From assembly GCF_004145845.1 (NCBI RefSeq), contig NZ_SELP01000008.1, forward strand, positions 62,001 to 126,000: a stretch of DNA of 64,000 nucleotides, given 5' to 3'. Source of the stretch: Loktanella sp. IMCC34160. GTDB taxonomy: Bacteria > Pseudomonadota > Alphaproteobacteria > Rhodobacterales > Rhodobacteraceae. Shown here one piece after another: positions 51,560-59,819 of the stretch; positions within the stretch are counted from its first letter, which is position 1, and each line of letters opens with the position of its first letter. The translations under genes and the position numbers were made by a program. The notes beneath the pieces are model-generated. The model was not told the origin of the DNA, did no database searches, and saw only the letters and a list, made by a program, of their open reading frames with translations.

Positions 51560-52150
51560 ATGACGCATTCCGAATCTTCAAACGACCTGTCTTTGGATCA
51601 ACGCCAAGGGTTGCCTGACGCGCTTCAGGTGCTTCTGCGCGACTACCCGCGTGACGCGTGGGAGGCAGATCCGGCCTTTGGCGGGCTTGTCCGGTTCTGG
51701 CTTGAACGCCATCAAATGTTCCGGCGGCTAATGACCGCGATGCAGTCGGAAACCGACGCGCTATTGGACCGTAGCGCCGACCCGCAAAGATTCGCAGCGC
51801 GGCTGTCCCGCTATGGCAGCCACTTCATCAACGATCTTCACGGTCACCACATGATCGAAGATCAGCACTACTTCCCACTCCTGGCCCAGAAAGATGCGCG
51901 TATTATCAAGGGGTTTGACCTTCTTGACGCGGATCATCACGCGCTCGACGGTATCCTGTCCGGCTTTGCCGAGGCCGCCAACGCCGCCCTTGGCGTCTGG
52001 GAAGGGGACCGGGCCCTTCTGCAGGACCGGGCGGGTGACCTGCAATCGACCCTGGCCGGATTGCAGCGGATGATCTCGCGCCATCTGGATGACGAAGAAG
52101 ACCTCATCGTTCCGGTTATTCTGAAATACGGGGAATCCGGGTTGGGCTAA
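51560..52150 (+). CDS. Hemerythrin-domain (HHE) protein
   Basis: A 196-residue four-helix protein of the hemerythrin/HHE type. Candidate di-iron ligands are visible as H in ERHQMFRRL, the HGHHMIEDQHYFPLL segment, DADHHALDGIL and SRHLDDEEDLIVPVIL, in the HxxxE and DxxxH spacing of the family. It may bind oxygen or NO or act in iron handling; there is no DNA-binding or signalling domain. The ATG at 51560 follows GTAGGGGC. Transcribed alone, convergent with rpmJ. Confidence 0.8.
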   Translation: MTHSESSNDLSLDQRQGLPDALQVLLRDYPRDAWEADPAFGGLVRFWLERHQMFRRLMTAMQSETDALLDRSADPQRFAARLSRYGSHFINDLHGHHMIEDQHYFPLLAQKDARIIKGFDLLDADHHALDGILSGFAEAANAALGVWEGDRALLQDRAGDLQSTLAGLQRMISRHLDDEEDLIVPVILKYGESGLG

Positions 52151-52160
52151 CCCCTGCCAC

Positions 52161-52187
52161 AAAAGAAAAACCCCGCCAAAGGCGGGG
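52161..52187 (-). terminator. Rho-independent terminator of rpmJ
   Basis: Stem CCCCGCC / GGCGGGG with an AAA loop; the minus strand continues TTTTTCTTTT. On the plus strand CATTCTTTC follows, so it may also stop the hemerythrin transcript. Confidence 0.9.
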
Positions 52188-52211
52188 CATTCTTTCGGTC
52201 TGTCTGCCGTC

Positions 52212-52337
52212 TTAGCCCTGGCGGGCCTTGAACCGGCGCTGGGTCTTGTTGATCACATAGACCCGGCCCTTGCGGCGCACGACGCGGCAATCGCGATGGC
52301 GCTGCTTGAGCGAACGGAGCGAGTTGCGAACTTTCAT
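52212..52337 (-). CDS. rpmJ: 50S ribosomal protein L36
   Basis: A 41-residue basic protein starting [20 protein letters not shown] and ending [11 protein letters not shown]. It is the longer, YkgO-like L36 form: of the zinc-binding residues only one Cys is left, so it should fold without zinc. A GGAGAAGGA sequence precedes the ATG. The gene follows tRNA-Val on the same strand, and a strong terminator lies 24 bases after its stop. Confidence 0.92.
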   Translation of the reverse strand: MKVRNSLRSLKQRHRDCRVVRRKGRVYVINKTQRRFKARQG

Positions 52338-52424
52338 AGTCCTTCTCCTCATGTCGCGGCGCGGCGATTGCGCCTGTTAAGTGCATGGGCTGGCGGGGTT
52401 GCCCCCGGAAGCCCGGTGAATAGA

Positions 52425-52499
52425 TGGTGGGCGGTACTGGGATCGAACCAGTGGCCACTACGATGTCAACGTAGTGCTCTACCGCTGAGCTAACCGCCC
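52425..52499 (-). tRNA. tRNA-Val (anticodon GAC)
   Basis: A 75-base cloverleaf with encoded CCA. Acceptor stem GGGCGGT / ACCGCCC, D arm GCTC-AGCGGTA-GAGC, anticodon stem CTACG / CGTAG with loop TTGACAT (anticodon GAC), and T arm ACTGG-TTCGATC-CCAGT. Discriminator A is followed by CCA. Confidence 0.97.
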
Positions 52500-52574
52500 A
52501 TCTGCCTTTGGCGATCCGTCCATCTGCGTCCCCAAAACAAAAGGGACGCGGGCGTTCCGCGTCGGGTAGCGCGG

Positions 52575-52603
52575 TCTTTAAAAGGAATCGCGGGGGGGAT
52601 CAA
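52575..52603 (-). promoter_or_regulatory. Candidate promoter for tRNA-Val
   Basis: On the minus strand TTGATC (52603-52598) and TAAAGA (52580-52575) are 17 bases apart, about 75 bases upstream of the tRNA 5' end. The -35 box is the same TTGATC seen in the rplS promoter. Confidence 0.4.
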
Positions 52604-52658
52604 GGGCTTTTGGAAAATCCATTTTCAAAGCTATCTTCATAGCTGAAAGGAGACCCCA

Positions 52659-53525
52659 TTGGCGCCCGACTCATACAGACTGTCATTGCCGATCGCCCGT
52701 GAAACAAGCGTTGTTTTCGGGTCACCGCACTCCGGGAGCCTGTATCCAGAGGCCTTCCTGAACCGTGCGATTCTGGACAAACACACGATCCGGTCGTCTG
52801 AAGATGCCTTTGTCGACGATCTTTTTTCCGCTGTTCCGCAACATGGCGCGCCGCTGTTGGTGGCAGGAATGCCGCGGGCCTATGTCGATCTGAACCGCGG
52901 ACCGGACGAACTGGACCCCGCCCTGATCGACGGTCTGCGCCGTCCCGCCCACAATCCCCGGGTGGCCAGTGGGCTTGGGGTCGTGCCGCGAGTCGTGGCC
53001 AATGGTCGGCCGATCTATCGTGGAAAACTGACCATGGAAGAGGCGCACAGCCGGATTTCGAACTATTGGCGCCCCTATCACGACCAGTTGCAGACCCTGC
53101 TGGACCAGTCCCGCAACCGATTCGGGCATTCGATCCTGATCGACTGCCATTCCATGCCGCGCGAGGCGCTTGATGCGGTGGGCCCCGCCGGGGCGGACCG
53201 GCCGCAGGTGGTTCTTGGTGACAGGTTCGGCGCTTCGGCAAGTCACGACATCGTGGAACGTATCGAGGCCGCTTTTGCCGCAGCAGGATTCCGGGTGGCC
53301 CGCAATATGCCCTTTGCCGGCGCCTATATCTGCCAGACCTATGGGCGCCCGTCGCGGGGCCAGCACGCCGTTCAGGTCGAAATCGACCGGTCCCTCTACA
53401 TGGATGAGGCCCGGATCGAACCCCTGCCAGGCTACGCGGATTTCAAGGCCCGGATCGATCAGGTTGTCCGTGACATCTGCACCATTGGTGCGGCGGATCT
53501 GGATCAGCCGATGGCGGCGGAATAG
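52659..53525 (+). CDS. N-formylglutamate amidohydrolase family protein (copy 2)
   Basis: A 288-residue FGase-family protein, typical of HutG-like enzymes: VVFGSPHSGSLYPEAFL at the start, GMPRAYVDLNRGPDELDP, ILIDCHSMPREAL and HAVQVEIDRSLYMDE near the C-terminus supply the His/Asp/Glu zinc site. The start is a TTG at 52659, chosen because GAAAGGAG sits six bases upstream and no better ATG is near. Copy 1 at 8377-9156 is only distantly similar, so the two probably have different substrates. No hut genes nearby. Confidence 0.82.
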   Translation: MAPDSYRLSLPIARETSVVFGSPHSGSLYPEAFLNRAILDKHTIRSSEDAFVDDLFSAVPQHGAPLLVAGMPRAYVDLNRGPDELDPALIDGLRRPAHNPRVASGLGVVPRVVANGRPIYRGKLTMEEAHSRISNYWRPYHDQLQTLLDQSRNRFGHSILIDCHSMPREALDAVGPAGADRPQVVLGDRFGASASHDIVERIEAAFAAAGFRVARNMPFAGAYICQTYGRPSRGQHAVQVEIDRSLYMDEARIEPLPGYADFKARIDQVVRDICTIGAADLDQPMAAE

Positions 53526-53530
53526 CGGCG

Positions 53531-54784
53531 CTAGCGCAGGGCACGCCCCTTGATGATCGCATCTTTACCGAATTTCTTGCGGATCAGATCAGCGGCGCGT
53601 TCCGCCTCGGTCCGTCGTCCCGCGTCCGGGTCCAGCAGGTCGCCTTCGCGGTCCGCTTCGGACGCATCGACAAGATGCGATATCCCCACACCCAGCAGCC
53701 GATAGGGCCCTTCGTCCCCCAATTGATCCAGAAGCGCCCGGCAGGTGCGATAGATGCGATCGGCCATCTGGGTCGGCTGGTGCAGCTGATGCTGTCGGGT
53801 CAGCAGCTTGTGAGAGGCGCGTTTCAGCTTCAGGGTCACGACGCGTCCCGCCATGCCCTTGGCCTTGGCCCGGTCCGACACCTGTTCGGCCAGACGCCAG
53901 ATATGGCCGTCCAGAACGTCGGTATTGCCCGTATCTTCGAAAAAAGTGGTTTCCTTCGAGATGGATTTGACCGGCGCATTCGGGGACACGCGCCGCCGGT
54001 CCTGCCCCCGCGCAAGGTGCCAAAGCCGGTCACCCATGCCGCCGAACCGGTGGATCAGGTCGTCCTTCTCCCAGCGCAGCAGGTCGTTGAAGGTTCGGAT
54101 GCCGGCCCGGTCAAGACTTTCCTGTGCGGCGGGGCCGATTCCCCAGATCATCCGAATCGGTTTGTCGCGCAGAAACTCACCGGTCTCTGCCGCGCCGATC
54201 ACCGAAAATCCGCGCGGCTTGTCCAGATCCGACGCGACCTTTGCCAGGAACTTGTTGTGGGACAGGCCGATCGACCCGGTGATTCCGATCTCGTCGCGCA
54301 TCCGCTTCACCAGACGGGCCAACATGACCGCGGGCGGTGCGCCGTGCAGCCGGGCGGTGCCGGTCAGGTCCATGAACGCCTCGTCCAACGACAGCGGCTC
54401 AACCACGGGGGTCAGTTCGTCCATCATCGCCCGGACCTGCCGCGACACCTCGACATAGCGCTGCATCCGCCCATGCACGACAACCGCCTCGGGGCACAGT
54501 TTCAACGCTTGAAACATCGGCATGGCGGACCGCACGCCCTTGATCCGGGCAAGGTAACAGGCGGTCGAAACCACCCCCCGTTTGCCGCCGCCCACGATCA
54601 CCGGCTTGTCGCGCAATTCGGGGTTATCCAGCTTTTCGACGCTGGCGTAAAAGGCGTCGCAATCCATATGCGCGATGGTCAGTTGAAACAGTTCCGGATG
54701 GGCCGTCACACGGGGCGACCGGCAGGTCGGGCAACGGCGTCCCTCCTCGAACGTGGTCAGGCAATCGCGGCAAATGGCAGGCAT
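53531..54784 (-). CDS. dinB: DNA polymerase IV with N-terminal zinc finger
   Basis: A 417-residue Y-family polymerase for translesion synthesis. The first 25 residues hold a zinc-ribbon-like set C5, C8, C18, C21. The polymerase domain then gives AHMDCDAFYASVEKLDNPEL, PLSLDEAFMDLTG (catalytic Asp-Glu), and GSIGLSHNKFLAKVASDLDKP. The little-finger domain follows (ISKETTFFEDTGN). The C-terminus lacks a clear beta-clamp-binding QLxLF motif. The zinc extension is known in a subset of alphaproteobacterial DinB proteins. Confidence 0.92.
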   Translation of the reverse strand: MPAICRDCLTTFEEGRRCPTCRSPRVTAHPELFQLTIAHMDCDAFYASVEKLDNPELRDKPVIVGGGKRGVVSTACYLARIKGVRSAMPMFQALKLCPEAVVVHGRMQRYVEVSRQVRAMMDELTPVVEPLSLDEAFMDLTGTARLHGAPPAVMLARLVKRMRDEIGITGSIGLSHNKFLAKVASDLDKPRGFSVIGAAETGEFLRDKPIRMIWGIGPAAQESLDRAGIRTFNDLLRWEKDDLIHRFGGMGDRLWHLARGQDRRRVSPNAPVKSISKETTFFEDTGNTDVLDGHIWRLAEQVSDRAKAKGMAGRVVTLKLKRASHKLLTRQHQLHQPTQMADRIYRTCRALLDQLGDEGPYRLLGVGISHLVDASEADREGDLLDPDAGRRTEAERAADLIRKKFGKDAIIKGRALR

Positions 54785-54894
54785 GGCCGAACAGTATCAT
54801 CCCTCTCAGCGGCGGGGGAGGGGCACCTGCAAATATTCGCGCGCATTTCGGGAACTGGTGCTAGGCTGAAGTGGCGTTTCACGGAGCATGGAAA

Positions 54895-56046
54895 ATGGGC
54901 GACATCACGATTCTGGTCGGCACCACAAAAGGGGCCTTTTTGATTGAATGCGGGGAGGACCGATCCGCGTTCAAGGTGAGGGGGCCGTTTTGCGGCGGCT
55001 GGCCCATAAACCATGTGGTCGGGGACGCTGAAACCGGAACGATCTGGGCCGGTGGCGGCGGTGACTGGTTCGGTGCCGGGGTCTGGCGGTCGGACGATGG
55101 CGGCGACACCTGGACCCTGTCGAAAATGACCAAGGGCCAGATGGACGACTGGGCCGCGAATGACCCGGATTTCGCCCAGATGATCGGCTGGGAACCGACT
55201 GAGCCGCCCTTTGGCGACGAGTTTTCGCAGGTCTGGTCCGTTGGGTGTGCGCATGGAACCGTCTATGCGGGAACCAAGCCCGCCAATCTTTTGGCAAGCG
55301 CGGACAATGGTGCGACATGGGCGCGGGTGGACGGGCTGACCGATCATCCCTCGCGGCCCGATTGGCATGGCGGCGCGGCGGGGCTTGTCCTGCACACCAT
55401 CGTGTCGGACCCGACTGATCCCGCCAAGATGTGGATCGGTATTTCGGCGGCCGGGGTCTTTGCCACCGAAGACGGCGGCAAGACCTGGGACCGGCGCAAT
55501 CGCCTGTCCAATGCCGAGGCCTGCCAGCATCACGATCACCCCGCCGCACCCCGAGACGGCGAAACCGGGCATTGCGTGCACAACATGGTGCAGGCCCCGG
55601 GCGGCGACGTCCTCTACCAGCAAAACCACCACGGCGTTTATCGCAGCTCCGACGGTGGGCGCAGTTGGGACGACGTGACCGAAGGGCTTCCCTCGACCTT
55701 TGGTTTTCCGATTGCCGTGCATCCGCGCGATCCGCAGACCGTCTGGACCCTGCCGCTGAACGGCGACACGCAGGGCCGGTTCCCGCCTGACGCCAAGGCG
55801 GCCGTCTGGAAATCGTCGGACGGCGGGCAAAGTTGGGCGGCAAAGCGGGACGGGCTGCCGCAAGAGGCCTGTTTCTTCACCGTGTTGCGACAGGCGATGG
55901 CGAATGACCGCGCGGAACCCGCGGGGGTCTATTTCGGCACCAACACCGGTTCTGTCTTTGTCAGCCCCGACGAAGGCGAAACATGGATCGAAGCCGCCCG
56001 GCACCTTCCCACCGTTCTCTCGGTCGAGGTGCCGCAACGGCACTGA
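54895..56046 (+). CDS. BNR/Asp-box beta-propeller protein (sialidase-like fold)
   Basis: A 383-residue protein without signal peptide. Six Asp-box motifs (S/T-x-D-x-G-x-T/S-W) are visible: SDDGGDTW, SADNGATW, TEDGGKTW, SSDGGRSW, SSDGGQSW and SPDEGETW, consistent with a beta-propeller. Related proteins are annotated as exo-alpha-sialidase or WD40/YVTN glycosyl hydrolase, but the sialidase arginine triad cannot be found by eye, so enzyme activity is doubtful. ATG at 54895 follows GGAG. Function unknown. Confidence 0.78.
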   Translation: MGDITILVGTTKGAFLIECGEDRSAFKVRGPFCGGWPINHVVGDAETGTIWAGGGGDWFGAGVWRSDDGGDTWTLSKMTKGQMDDWAANDPDFAQMIGWEPTEPPFGDEFSQVWSVGCAHGTVYAGTKPANLLASADNGATWARVDGLTDHPSRPDWHGGAAGLVLHTIVSDPTDPAKMWIGISAAGVFATEDGGKTWDRRNRLSNAEACQHHDHPAAPRDGETGHCVHNMVQAPGGDVLYQQNHHGVYRSSDGGRSWDDVTEGLPSTFGFPIAVHPRDPQTVWTLPLNGDTQGRFPPDAKAAVWKSSDGGQSWAAKRDGLPQEACFFTVLRQAMANDRAEPAGVYFGTNTGSVFVSPDEGETWIEAARHLPTVLSVEVPQRH

Positions 56047-56117
56047 CGCGCCCCTTGCCCCCGCCGCACCGTTCCCATAGCCAAGGTGGTGAACGACCGG
56101 CGGGACAGGGACAGATC

Positions 56118-56720
56118 ATGAATTATCGGGTCATTGCACTTGTGGCGGCGCTTGCAACCGCATCCTCGGTTGCGGCGCAGGACTGTCCGACAGCCGAAGA
56201 CCTTGAAACCGGCATCCGGCTGACCCGGACCGACCCGCTGTTTTCGGTCGTGCTGACACGCACCCCAGACGGTATTTCCGAGGCGCGGGTGATGGAACGG
56301 GACGGGGTGCCGGAAGACGTATCCTCGGTCTATTCGCATGGGCTGACCGTCACCCGGCGGATTGGCGCGGGCGGAACGCTTGAACTAAGGTACGACCGGG
56401 ACACGACAGAACTTGATAGCCTGCCGGGCTATCGGGAATGGACAAGCCCTGTAGCGCTTTTGTCGAACGGCGAGGTTGTGAACAGCGGAACCTATACGGT
56501 CCGGATCAGCGGTCTGGGCGACGCGACCATCGGTGATTGCACCTATACGGTCTGGCGGGTTCAGGACCGGTTGCAGATGGAGGGACTTCAACCGCTTGCC
56601 TTTGAAAAGGCCTTTGCCCCCGACCTTGGCATCCCGCTCAGCGCGATCCAGCTTGCACCGGACGGGTCGCCTGTGTCCGGAGTTTTCTTCGACGAGATCG
56701 CCGTCGAACCTGCCCAATGA
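56118..56720 (+). CDS. Hypothetical periplasmic protein
   Basis: A 200-residue protein with a signal peptide (MNYRVIALVAALATASSVAAQ) and a mature beta-rich domain. Two cysteines (in QDCPTAEDL and GDCTYTVWRV) could form a disulfide. I do not recognise the family. The stop overlaps the start of a NUDIX gene in ATGA, so the two are translationally coupled. Confidence 0.72.
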   Translation: MNYRVIALVAALATASSVAAQDCPTAEDLETGIRLTRTDPLFSVVLTRTPDGISEARVMERDGVPEDVSSVYSHGLTVTRRIGAGGTLELRYDRDTTELDSLPGYREWTSPVALLSNGEVVNSGTYTVRISGLGDATIGDCTYTVWRVQDRLQMEGLQPLAFEKAFAPDLGIPLSAIQLAPDGSPVSGVFFDEIAVEPAQ

Positions 56721-57154
56721 CGGCACCCTTCGACGGGGCCAAGGCCGCCGTCTTCATCGGCGAGCAGCTTCTGATCTACCGGCGCGACAACCGCCCGGAC
56801 ATCCCTTGGCCAGACTACTGGGATTTCCCCGGCGGCGGCCGCGAAGGGGCGGAAACGCCCGAGGAAACGCTGTTTCGCGAAGTGCATGAGGAATTCGGTC
56901 TGTGTGTCGGGCAGGGCGATGTGATCTGGACCCAGAGATATGATGCGGCGCACCGGCCCGATGCAAAGGTCTGGTTCTTCGTTCTGGCGCTGCCTGCCTC
57001 GGCAGAGGCGGAAATTGTCTTTGGCGAAGAGGGTCAGCATTGGGCACTGATGCCGCTGGAAAGGGTCTGGGCACTGGACCCGATGGTGCCAAGCCTGCGA
57101 AAACGGCTGGCGGATTGGGTCGCAACCGGGCCGAGTCCCCTTCGCAACACCTGA
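56717..57154 (+). CDS. NUDIX hydrolase
   Basis: A 145-residue NUDIX protein. The Nudix box GGREGAETPEETLFREVHEE then FGL (residues about 38-60) fits GX5EX7REUXEEXGU exactly. The strand YWDFPGGGREG precedes it. The substrate, probably a nucleoside diphosphate derivative, cannot be told; it resembles the MutT/8-oxo-dGTPase branch only in general. Overlaps the upstream gene by four bases. Confidence 0.86.
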   Translation: MTAPFDGAKAAVFIGEQLLIYRRDNRPDIPWPDYWDFPGGGREGAETPEETLFREVHEEFGLCVGQGDVIWTQRYDAAHRPDAKVWFFVLALPASAEAEIVFGEEGQHWALMPLERVWALDPMVPSLRKRLADWVATGPSPLRNT

Positions 57155-57252
57155 CGGCGATCCGACGGTCCGGCGGTGGCAAGCTGCGGTTGTGCTTCAT
57201 TTCCCCCGCGACTGCTGCTTAAATACGCGAAACAACCAATGGATCTCAAAAA

Positions 57253-58146
57253 ATGGATATCGAGCGTATGATTTCCCAGTTTCTCGGCCAGAACCTTGTT
57301 CTGCTGCTTTTGGCCATCTTCATCATTGTCTGCATCCTTGCCGGGGTGCGGATCGTTCCCCAATCGGAAAAGCATGTTGTCGAACGGTTCGGTCGGCTTC
57401 GGTCGGTGCTTGGGCCGGGGATCAACCTGATTGTTCCCTTCCTTGACCGGGTCGCGCACAAGATTTCGGTTCTCGAACGCCAGTTGCCAACCATGAGCCA
57501 GGACGCCATCACACTCGACAACGTGCTGGTGCAGGTCGAAACCAGCGTTTTCTACCGGATCATCGAACCGGAAAAGACGGTTTACCGAATTCGCGACGTG
57601 GACGCCGCCATTGCGACCACGGTTGCCGGGATCGTCCGGTCCGAGATCGGCCAGATGGAACTGGATCAGGTGCAGTCGAACCGGTCTACCCTGACCGGCA
57701 CTATCAAAGACCAACTGTTCGCCGTGGTCGACGATTGGGGCATTGAAGTAACCCGCGCCGAACTTCTGGATGTGAACCTTGATCAGGCGACCCGCTCGGC
57801 GATGTTGCAGCAGCTGAACGCCGAACGGGCCCGCCGGGCACAGGTGACAGAGGCCGAGGGCAAGAAGCGCGCGGTCGAGCTTTCCGCCGATGCCGAGCTT
57901 TACGCTGCCGAACAGATTGCCAAGGCCCGCCGGATTCAGGCCGAGGCCGAAGCCTATGCAACCCAGGTCGTCGCCGTGGCGATTGCGGAAAACGGGCTAG
58001 AGGCGGCGCAATATCAGGTCGCCCTGAAGCAGGTCGAAGCACTGAACGCGCTGGGCAACGGGCAGGGCAGCAATACGATCGTCCTGCCGGCAAGTGCTCT
58101 TGAAGCGTTCGGTGACGCCTTCAAGATGCTGCGGGGGGCGAAATAA
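57253..58146 (+). CDS. SPFH/band 7 membrane protein (QmcA/stomatin-like)
   Basis: A 297-residue SPFH protein. One N-terminal transmembrane segment (NLVLLLLAIFIIVCILAGV) is followed by the SPFH domain with VPQSEKHVVERFGRLRSVLG and GINLIVPFLDRVAHKISVLE, and a C-terminal coiled coil rich in Ala and Glu (AEGKKRAVELSADAELYAAE). Such proteins form membrane microdomains with NfeD partners. The NfeD gene overlaps its stop in TAATG, the usual pairing. Confidence 0.93.
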   Translation: MDIERMISQFLGQNLVLLLLAIFIIVCILAGVRIVPQSEKHVVERFGRLRSVLGPGINLIVPFLDRVAHKISVLERQLPTMSQDAITLDNVLVQVETSVFYRIIEPEKTVYRIRDVDAAIATTVAGIVRSEIGQMELDQVQSNRSTLTGTIKDQLFAVVDDWGIEVTRAELLDVNLDQATRSAMLQQLNAERARRAQVTEAEGKKRAVELSADAELYAAEQIAKARRIQAEAEAYATQVVAVAIAENGLEAAQYQVALKQVEALNALGNGQGSNTIVLPASALEAFGDAFKMLRGAK

Positions 58147-58421
58147 TGTCCGGCGATTGGTGGACTGTTTGGTGGGTCTGGATGGCGGCGGCCTTCGGGC
58201 TCGCCATCCTCGAGGTTATCGTGCCCGGCTATATCTTCCTTGGTTTCGCCGCTGGCGCGCTCGTCGTCGGTGCGATTGTCGGGCTTGGTGTGACGATGGG
58301 GCTTGCCGGATCGCTGGTGGTCTTCGCAATCCTGTCGCTCGCCGCCTTCATCGCGCTCCGCAAGATCTTTGGCCTGCGCAGCGGGCAGGTGAAGATCTGG
58401 GACAAAGATATCAACGACTGA
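58146..58421 (+). CDS. NfeD family protein, short form
   Basis: A 91-residue protein with three to four hydrophobic helices and the NfeD pattern AFGLAILEVIVPGYIFLGFA. It stops before the soluble OB-fold domain present in longer NfeD proteins (about 150 residues), which is common in this order and not an obvious truncation. It is translationally coupled to the SPFH gene and probably stabilises it. Confidence 0.85.
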   Translation: MSGDWWTVWWVWMAAAFGLAILEVIVPGYIFLGFAAGALVVGAIVGLGVTMGLAGSLVVFAILSLAAFIALRKIFGLRSGQVKIWDKDIND

Positions 58422-58468
58422 AAAATTGCCCGGTGGCGGTGGGATGGGGACACCATTGCCACCGGGCA
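58422..58468 (-). terminator. Rho-independent terminator on the minus strand downstream of pyrF
   Basis: Perfect 11-bp stem TGCCCGGTGGC / GCCACCGGGCA (58427-58437 with 58458-58468), followed on the minus strand by ATTTTTC. It lies 150 bases beyond the pyrF stop, so the pyrF message or a separate small RNA may end here. The 150 bases between (58469-58621) show no gene; a weaker hairpin with a TTTTT run near 58587-58620 might already end pyrF. Confidence 0.75.
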
Positions 58469-58621
58469 GGATGCCTTACCAGTCTCCGGGAACGCATCCA
58501 ATTTCGGGAAAACGCGGCAGCTGGTCGGCAGGGGCGCGAAGGGGCACCCCTTGGATCAGGTTAGGCGGGGGGGCGTTCCGAATTCAGGGGAAAAACCGCC
58601 GCAAATTCTCAGAACGGTGGA

Positions 58622-59338
58622 TCAGGAATTCGGCCGCTGCGCCTGCGGAGAGCTGAGTTCCGCCAGCACCGCCTGCGCGGCGGCGGCGGGATTGGGCGCG
58701 GTCCAGATCGGGCGACCAACCACAACGTGATCGGCGCCATTCGCGATAGCCTCTGCCGGGGTCATCACCCGCTTCTGGTCGACAAGGTCCGCACCCGCAG
58801 GGCGGACACCCGGTGTCACGATCAACTTGCCTTCGGCCTCGGACAGGGCACGCACCAGCGCCGCCTCTTGCGGGCTGCAGATGATTCCGTCGGCCCCGGC
58901 CTCCATCGCGCGGGCGGCGCGTTCCTGAACCAGATCCGCGACCGATCCATCCTTGTAGCAGGACGCATCCAGATCATCCCGTTCGAGCGAGGTCAGAATG
59001 GTCACGCCCAGGATTTTCAGGTCAGATCCGGCGGCCCCTTCCTTGGCGGCGCGCACCACATGCGGATCGCCGTGAACGGTCAGGAAATCCAAATCGAACT
59101 GGGACAGACCGCGCACCGCAGCCTCGACCGTCGCGCCGATATCGAACAGCTTCATGTCCAAAAAGATGCGCTTGCCGTGTTCCTGCTTCAACTCATTGGC
59201 AAGCGCCAGCCCGCCCCCGGTCAGCATCCCCAGCCCGATCTTGTAGAACCCGACCGCGTCCCCCAGACGTTCTGCCAGTTCCAGCCCGGCAATTGCGTTG
59301 GGCACATCAAGTGCCACGATGAGGCGGTCATCGGACAT
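58622..59338 (-). CDS. pyrF: Orotidine 5'-phosphate decarboxylase
   Basis: A 238-residue OMP decarboxylase, the last step of UMP synthesis. LIVALDVPN at the start, the catalytic FLDMKLFDIGATVEAAVRG (Lys-Asp array), the TVHGDP loop and VTPGVRPAG with VVVGRPIW at the end are all present. It is transcribed alone, divergent from clpB. Confidence 0.95.
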   Translation of the reverse strand: MSDDRLIVALDVPNAIAGLELAERLGDAVGFYKIGLGMLTGGGLALANELKQEHGKRIFLDMKLFDIGATVEAAVRGLSQFDLDFLTVHGDPHVVRAAKEGAAGSDLKILGVTILTSLERDDLDASCYKDGSVADLVQERAARAMEAGADGIICSPQEAALVRALSEAEGKLIVTPGVRPAGADLVDQKRVMTPAEAIANGADHVVVGRPIWTAPNPAAAAQAVLAELSSPQAQRPNS

Positions 59339-59819
59339 GGGGCTTCCTTTCGGCGGCTATGGCTGGGTTTCGCGCGTCATGACGCCCCGCCCCCGCTCTG
59401 TCAAGCTCGCTCGCCCGGACTGGCCGACGCTAGTGGTCTGTCTCGGCTTGGCGTTGATCCAGTGGCAAGACATGGGCGCTGCGATTCGATGAATCGACCA
59501 CCGCGCGGTCATGCGCCTCGAAGAATCGTTTGATGCGGCTGGAGATTGCGTGACTTTCGTCAGAAACAGGCGTCGGCCCGTTCAATTCACACGTCGTGTC
59601 CATTTTGCCCCCCGGCGTAACTCGTACTCACCTCCACGGTATTAGCGCGAAATGTCAGTGGGAAAAACCTGAACTTCTGGTCAGGTTCGGGGGGTGAAAT
59701 TTGTCCGCTGGACTTGCGATGGCGAAAAGGCATTCCCATCTTTGGATCAAGGCCCAACAGGAATGTGCCGCCGATGCGGGCGTTCCAATTCACCGGGTGC
59801 TTATGGAAGGAGAATGCTC
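59339..59819. other. Intergenic region pyrF / clpB
   Basis: Short open frames here have no recognisable product. Contents: an inverted repeat AACCTGA / TCAGGTT (59666-59687, eight-base loop) and, 26 bases after it, a candidate heat-shock promoter (59713-59739). The clpB ribosome-binding site GGAAGGAG is at 59805-59812. Confidence 0.5.
59713..59739 (+). promoter_or_regulatory. Candidate sigma-32 (RpoH) promoter of clpB
   Basis: CTTGCG (59713-59718) and TCCCAT followed by CT (59734-59741) are 15 bases apart, close to the RpoH pattern CTTGAA-N13/14-CCCCATNT. Position about 80 bases before the clpB ATG fits. The -35 box has two changes. Confidence 0.5.

Noticed and set aside
58146-58421. Frameshifted or truncated nfeD
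   Set aside because: The frames after the stop do not continue with an OB-fold sequence, and short NfeD proteins paired with SPFH genes are usual.
58422-58621. SRP (4.5S) RNA gene
   Set aside because: The conserved GGAAG...GCAGC apical region of SRP RNA is missing on both strands.
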